Below, in pieces: positions 6,803-10,031 of a stretch of DNA of 10,031 bases. Position 1 is the stretch's first letter; every line of letters begins with the position of its first letter. Origin of the DNA: Euperipatoides rowelli (taxonomy: Eukaryota; Onychophora; Udeonychophora; Euonychophora; Peripatopsidae); the NCBI GenBank assembly GCA_003024985.2, contig PXIH01S0042102.1; one strand, written 5' to 3'. Under the pieces are notes generated by a model that searched no databases, was not told where the DNA came from, and saw nothing but the letters and a program-made list of their open reading frames with translations. Both the position numbers and the translations under genes were made by a program.

Positions 6803-6823
6803 GAGGGAGGNGGGGGGGGGGGG
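6803..6823. repeat. Poly-G tract containing an ambiguous base
   Basis: GAGGGAGG, then N at 6811 and twelve G bases. With the poly-C at 1049-1066 it is one of two places where the sequence carries an N, both in G/C homopolymers. Confidence 0.9.
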
Positions 6824-7590
6824 TGAAGTTAATTAATTTATTTAAAAATATTTTTTTATTGGTTTTAAAAATATAATAAATGAAAAACATTAAAAATAAA
6901 TGTTTAAACTTTTTTAGAAAAAAAAAAAGGAAAAATTCAAATTTAGAATTTAAATAAAATAGAATACTTAGTGAGTAGGCCTACTTGTGAAAAATATAAC
7001 TCGTTAGCTTAATAGACAATGTATTATATGTGTAAACTATGGCCTGTTTCCACAAATGGAAACAACCTTTTCCCTTGATGAATTTAAATAAAAGCAAAAT
7101 GAGAAATAGTTTAACAGGTGACCATTTGAAAGACATATTAAGGGAAAGCCTTACTCCTGATATCGGAGCCATTAATTGAGGCCAGAGGTTAAAGTAGCCT
7201 AGTTTTTTACATTATCTACCATCAATCTTTCACAGTACAGTTTATTCATAGAATATTTTTCATGCACACTATCATACATTCCCCCTTCCCTATTAAGATA
7301 TTTCAAACCTTTCCTTCTCATTTTATTTGTAGACCAATATGTGCAATTTAAAATATTTTACACGTGGATCTTTCTGGGAACACTGTTTGAGTTTTTTTGG
7401 GGCCACTTTTTAAAAAAAATTTAAATAATAAATTAAAAAAATAGACAATATATATGTTCTATATAAGAAAGTTATGCACTGGCCAGCAGCTACATTATAA
7501 TTATTTTTCAATTTTAACAAGAAATTTCAAATTAATATTATTTTACACATTAATGTTCTATCATTTCTTTGGCAATTACATATTTTGTAT

Positions 7591-7666
7591 TGTGCCTTAG
7601 GGCCGCCTGAAACTTGGAAGCCCTGGGCTCAAACCCTATTAGCCCTTTATATAGAACCACCACTAG
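7591..7666. mobile_element. Possible end fragment of a DNA transposon
   Basis: A locally G/C-rich patch with GGGCCGCC, CCCTGGGCTCAAACCC and an end reading ATAGAACCACCACTAG. Read in reverse the end is CTAGTGGTGGTTCTAT, similar to the CAGTGGCGGATCTA-type termini of some common animal DNA transposons. A possible but poor partner is CACGTGGATCTTTCTGGG at 7361-7378, with GGGGCCAC nearby at 7400-7407. No target duplication was found, so the boundaries and even the class are uncertain. Confidence 0.3.
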
Positions 7667-8116
7667 TTCACTCATTAAATTGAGTTGTGCACCACATACT
7701 GCCTTAGAGAAATTTTAAAATAAAAATCAGTTGTAATAACAGTGAAATAAATAAGTAGGCTATCCAGTTAATAATATTTACCTTCATTACAGTATATCAG
7801 AATTCTAGAATGATGGGTAATAATAACAAATGAGCTGTGTATTGCATTATTTTTCAGTGAAATAACAAGTTTCTATGTTAATATTTAGAAAGTGATTTAT
7901 AATTTACTGACAATATCAATTAAAGTAGTTCAGCACGCTGAGGTAGTTTATTGGAATAGCTGTATTGCAATTAACCCTTATGTGATTAAGACCCACTTGA
8001 TCATCAATCATAGCCAATGACCTATTTGACTCATAAGTCAGATTTTAAATCTTACATGTCTTGGCAGACGAGGAGGAGGGGAAGGGGGCATGATTCAAAC
8101 AGACTACAGTACTCAC
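7667..8116. other. A/T-rich stretch, no gene seen
   Basis: No coding exon or repeat is supported. A purine-rich patch (GAGGAGGAGGGGAAGGGGGC, about 8070-8089) lies on the + strand just beyond the donor of the tentative minus-strand exon, where it would be a pyrimidine-rich intronic stretch. A GT-donor-like site on the minus strand near 7780 has an open frame behind it, but the implied peptide is unremarkable. Confidence 0.55.
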
Positions 8117-8174
8117 CAAATATCATAATTATCCACCAGAACCAGTCTGTATCACTGATCAAATCTGTTGAATG
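8117..8174 (-). CDS. Tentative internal exon of an unknown minus-strand gene
   Basis: On the minus strand, a long pyrimidine tract (8181-8215 on the plus strand is almost all purine) leads to AATAG, an acceptor at 8175-8176. A 58-bp stretch follows and ends at an excellent donor, G|GTGAGT (GTGAGT at 8111-8116). Only one frame is open, giving HSTDLISDTDWFWWIIMIF plus one base. The aromatic and hydrophobic second half could be the start of a membrane segment. If the acceptor were CAG at 8165-8167 the exon would be shorter in the same frame. No neighbouring exon could be joined and no family is recognised. An open frame of this length is common by chance; the support comes mainly from the paired splice sites. 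Confidence 0.25.
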
Positions 8175-9090
8175 CTATTAAAATCAAAAAGAAGAAGAAA
8201 AAAAATATTAAAAGATTATTACGTGTTTAGACTAAAGGGTAAACAGTGACAATATTTCCTAGAGCAAATATATACACTATACAGTATATAAAAAATAAAT
8301 AATCAATGCTTAATAAAAAAATTAACAAAAACATTAAAGAAAGCATGTTTCTATTATAAGGGTGAATAAGATATATAGCTGAAAGATTAAACTAAAATAA
8401 TAAAATAAAAATAAGTGGAGGAGATAAGCATATCAGAAAACTCATTTGTCTTGAACTAAAATAACTAAAATAAATACAAATAATTTAATAGAGTAAGAAT
8501 AAAAAAAAAGTAGATTTTTATTATTTTTGATAAATTGACTTGTATGGTTCTTGATGTTCCAATTTTGAAGTTACCTAATCAAGTTTAATAAAAAATATCC
8601 TTAAAAATCTGCTTAAGACTTTTATATATATCATACTGTAACTAAAAAAAATGTTGTAAATATCAAAATAAATATTAGAATTTTAATTTAATGCATGGAA
8701 TAAATTAGATTTGAATACGTTATTTTTAAATATAAATATATCTGACAAAAAGTCAAAAACGAAGATAAAACATAGTGCAAATGAATAAATAAATAAGCAA
8801 AACTACATTAGGATAACGAAATGCAATAATTCTCAACCTATTGATGACTAATTAATAATGATCCCTTTTTGATTAAAAATAAATAAATTACATAAATAGC
8901 CTAATATTATGTCCAACAGCTTAGTGAATTAATATTTTATTAAAAAAGCAAAACTGTACCTTAATATTGAAAATAACAAAACTTATTATTTAGTAATTTA
9001 ACCTACTGTCATAAATAAATTAACAAAATGCACATGCAAAATACTGAAAACAAAAAAACATTCCCAGAATTCAATGTCCTTTTAGACAGT
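8175..9090. other. Very A/T-rich stretch, no gene seen
   Basis: Long runs of A and T with imperfect repeats of the type ACTAAAATAAATAA (8391-8480) and AAATAAATAAATAAG (8785-8798). Neither strand shows a credible exon, RNA gene or transposon end. It includes TACAGTATATA at 8280-8290. Confidence 0.65.
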
Positions 9091-9247
9091 ATCTATCCAT
9101 CTTGTCTGTTGGTCCATCCATCAAATCTACCCACTTACGTGCTTCTCTACCTGCTTACCTAATCTAATCTATCTATCTTTTTATCTATCTATCCATCTGT
9201 CTCTGTCTGTCTATCTATTTATCTATCTACCTACCTACCTATCTATC
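9091..9247. repeat. Degenerate CTAT/CTAC/CTGT tetranucleotide microsatellite
   Basis: About 157 bases built from four-base units CTAT, CCAT, CTAC, CTGT and CTTA. The cleanest parts are at 9161-9198 and 9210-9247, and the left third is more degraded. The mix of unit types suggests an old CTAT array that accumulated substitutions and local re-expansion of variant units such as CTAC (9227-9240). Confidence 0.92.
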
Positions 9248-10031
9248 GCATATCAATACATTGTAGATGAAAATTTAGATTGATATATTTATTCCATGCA
9301 TTTAATTGAATTCTTTTAACTTGTTTTGACATTTACAGTAGCCTATAGAAGAAAAATATGACTCTTCAAACTTGATATTCTTTTTACTACATCTAATGAA
9401 TCAAAGATCTATAAAATAGGCCAATCATTATATAACAGTCAATTAATCAAAGATAATTAAGGGAATCAGAAGTCATATCAGCCTTTTCACTGTAACTTAG
9501 TATGATCTATGATGGGCGGCAGTAGACAGTAAGCATGGATTTTGCTACCTTATCATCGGTACAGTGTACATGATGCTTGATCCTTGCCATAACTTCCCAC
9601 AAGATATTAGAAAAAACAAAAAGGTAGGGAATAAAATGGAAGCACAGTTAGGCTTGTTCATAAATAAACTTTCCATTGTTTGAAGTCTTTCTTACTAATC
9701 TATATACAGTATATAGGAGTAAAGATTAGTCATGTTCCTTATTATTGCTTGTAAGCTTATCAGAAGTAGGCTAGTGCACATCAGTTTTTATGGCTACAAA
9801 AGTATTTTGTCATTACCTATTATTATGTTTTACCACCTGCTCATTTTAATGTGACATATTCAGATGTTCATACCAAACACCTAAATACACCTTAGACCAT
9901 ATATACTAGTAGACGGAGGATGCGCCCATTCTTTTATCTTAGAGATTGAAGCAAACATATGAAGCGTGAAAGTCATGTGGGATGATGCAAAATTGATAAC
10001 AGCCTAATGAGAATACGTATTTTATGACTGA
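9248..10031. other. Right-hand flank, no supported gene
   Basis: A moderately complex non-coding stretch. A 27-codon minus-strand open frame (9507-9590) has a reasonable start context but no recognised similarity. TAGCCTA and TAGGCTA words occur at 9339-9345 and 9767-9773, and TATACAGTATATA near 9703-9715. No RNA gene or transposon end was recognised. Confidence 0.55.

Larger units (their letters stand above)
5790..7590. other. Long stretch without a supported gene
   Basis: No exon, RNA gene or complete transposon is supported over this 1.8 kb. The part from about 6180 to 6480 is less simple in composition than its surroundings and is annotated separately as a possible repeat relic. A GTAGGCCTAC palindrome lies at 6975-6984 and a poly-G tract at 6812-6823. 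The 63-codon minus-strand open frame at 6981-7172 has no recognisable motif. GGGGCCAC at 6774-6781 and 7400-7407 may be remnants of the same kind of DNA transposon whose end is suspected at 7591-7666. Confidence 0.6.

Noticed and set aside
6981-7172. 63-codon open frame on the minus strand
   Set aside because: No recognisable motif and begins and ends in ordinary A/T-rich sequence.
9091-9247. Repeat array considered as CRISPR-like or satellite
   Set aside because: Units are only four bases with no spacers; a plain degenerate microsatellite explains it.

Overview
The window looks like nuclear DNA from an AT-rich invertebrate animal. It is very A/T-rich by eye, gene-poor, full of homopolymers and decayed transposons, and has no bacterial-style operons. 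The one gene recognised with confidence is the spliced terminal exon (+ strand, 3099-3284) of a phosphatidylcholine transfer protein-like START-domain gene (PCTP/STARD2 type). It closely resembles vertebrate PCTP in the C-terminal helix but diverges enough, including a short extra tail, to suggest a non-vertebrate. The phylum cannot be fixed from this sequence.

Layout. Positions 1-3098 are most simply the gene's last intron, open at the left edge. It holds poly-C and poly-A tracts and a decayed hAT-type miniature element (1144-1470). The exon at 3099-3284 is followed by an AT-rich 3' UTR with three Pumilio-type UGUANAUA elements and a poly(A) signal at 3465-3470. Downstream is intergenic sequence, then a transposon cluster at 4253-5789: a dead mariner (DD34D) copy with recognisable terminal inverted repeats and TA target site, a short inverted-repeat element with hAT-like ends (5381-5522), and directly beside it a 251-bp hAT-type miniature element (5531-5781) with a perfect 8-bp target-site duplication.

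Positions 5790-10031 contain no confident gene. They hold a patch resembling an old interspersed repeat (about 6180-6480), a poly-G tract with an N, a possible end of another DNA transposon (7591-7666), a degenerate CTAT-type microsatellite (9091-9247) and long A/T-rich stretches. Two short minus-strand stretches (2738-2809 and 8117-8174) look like candidate exons because of good splice sites and open frames, but both are tentative.

No RNA gene, CRISPR array, origin, virus or clearly new system was found. The most useful observations are the nested transposon cluster with its shared target site, the clustered Pumilio motifs in the 3' UTR, the over-represented TAGGCCTA-type words, and the two candidate minus-strand exons.
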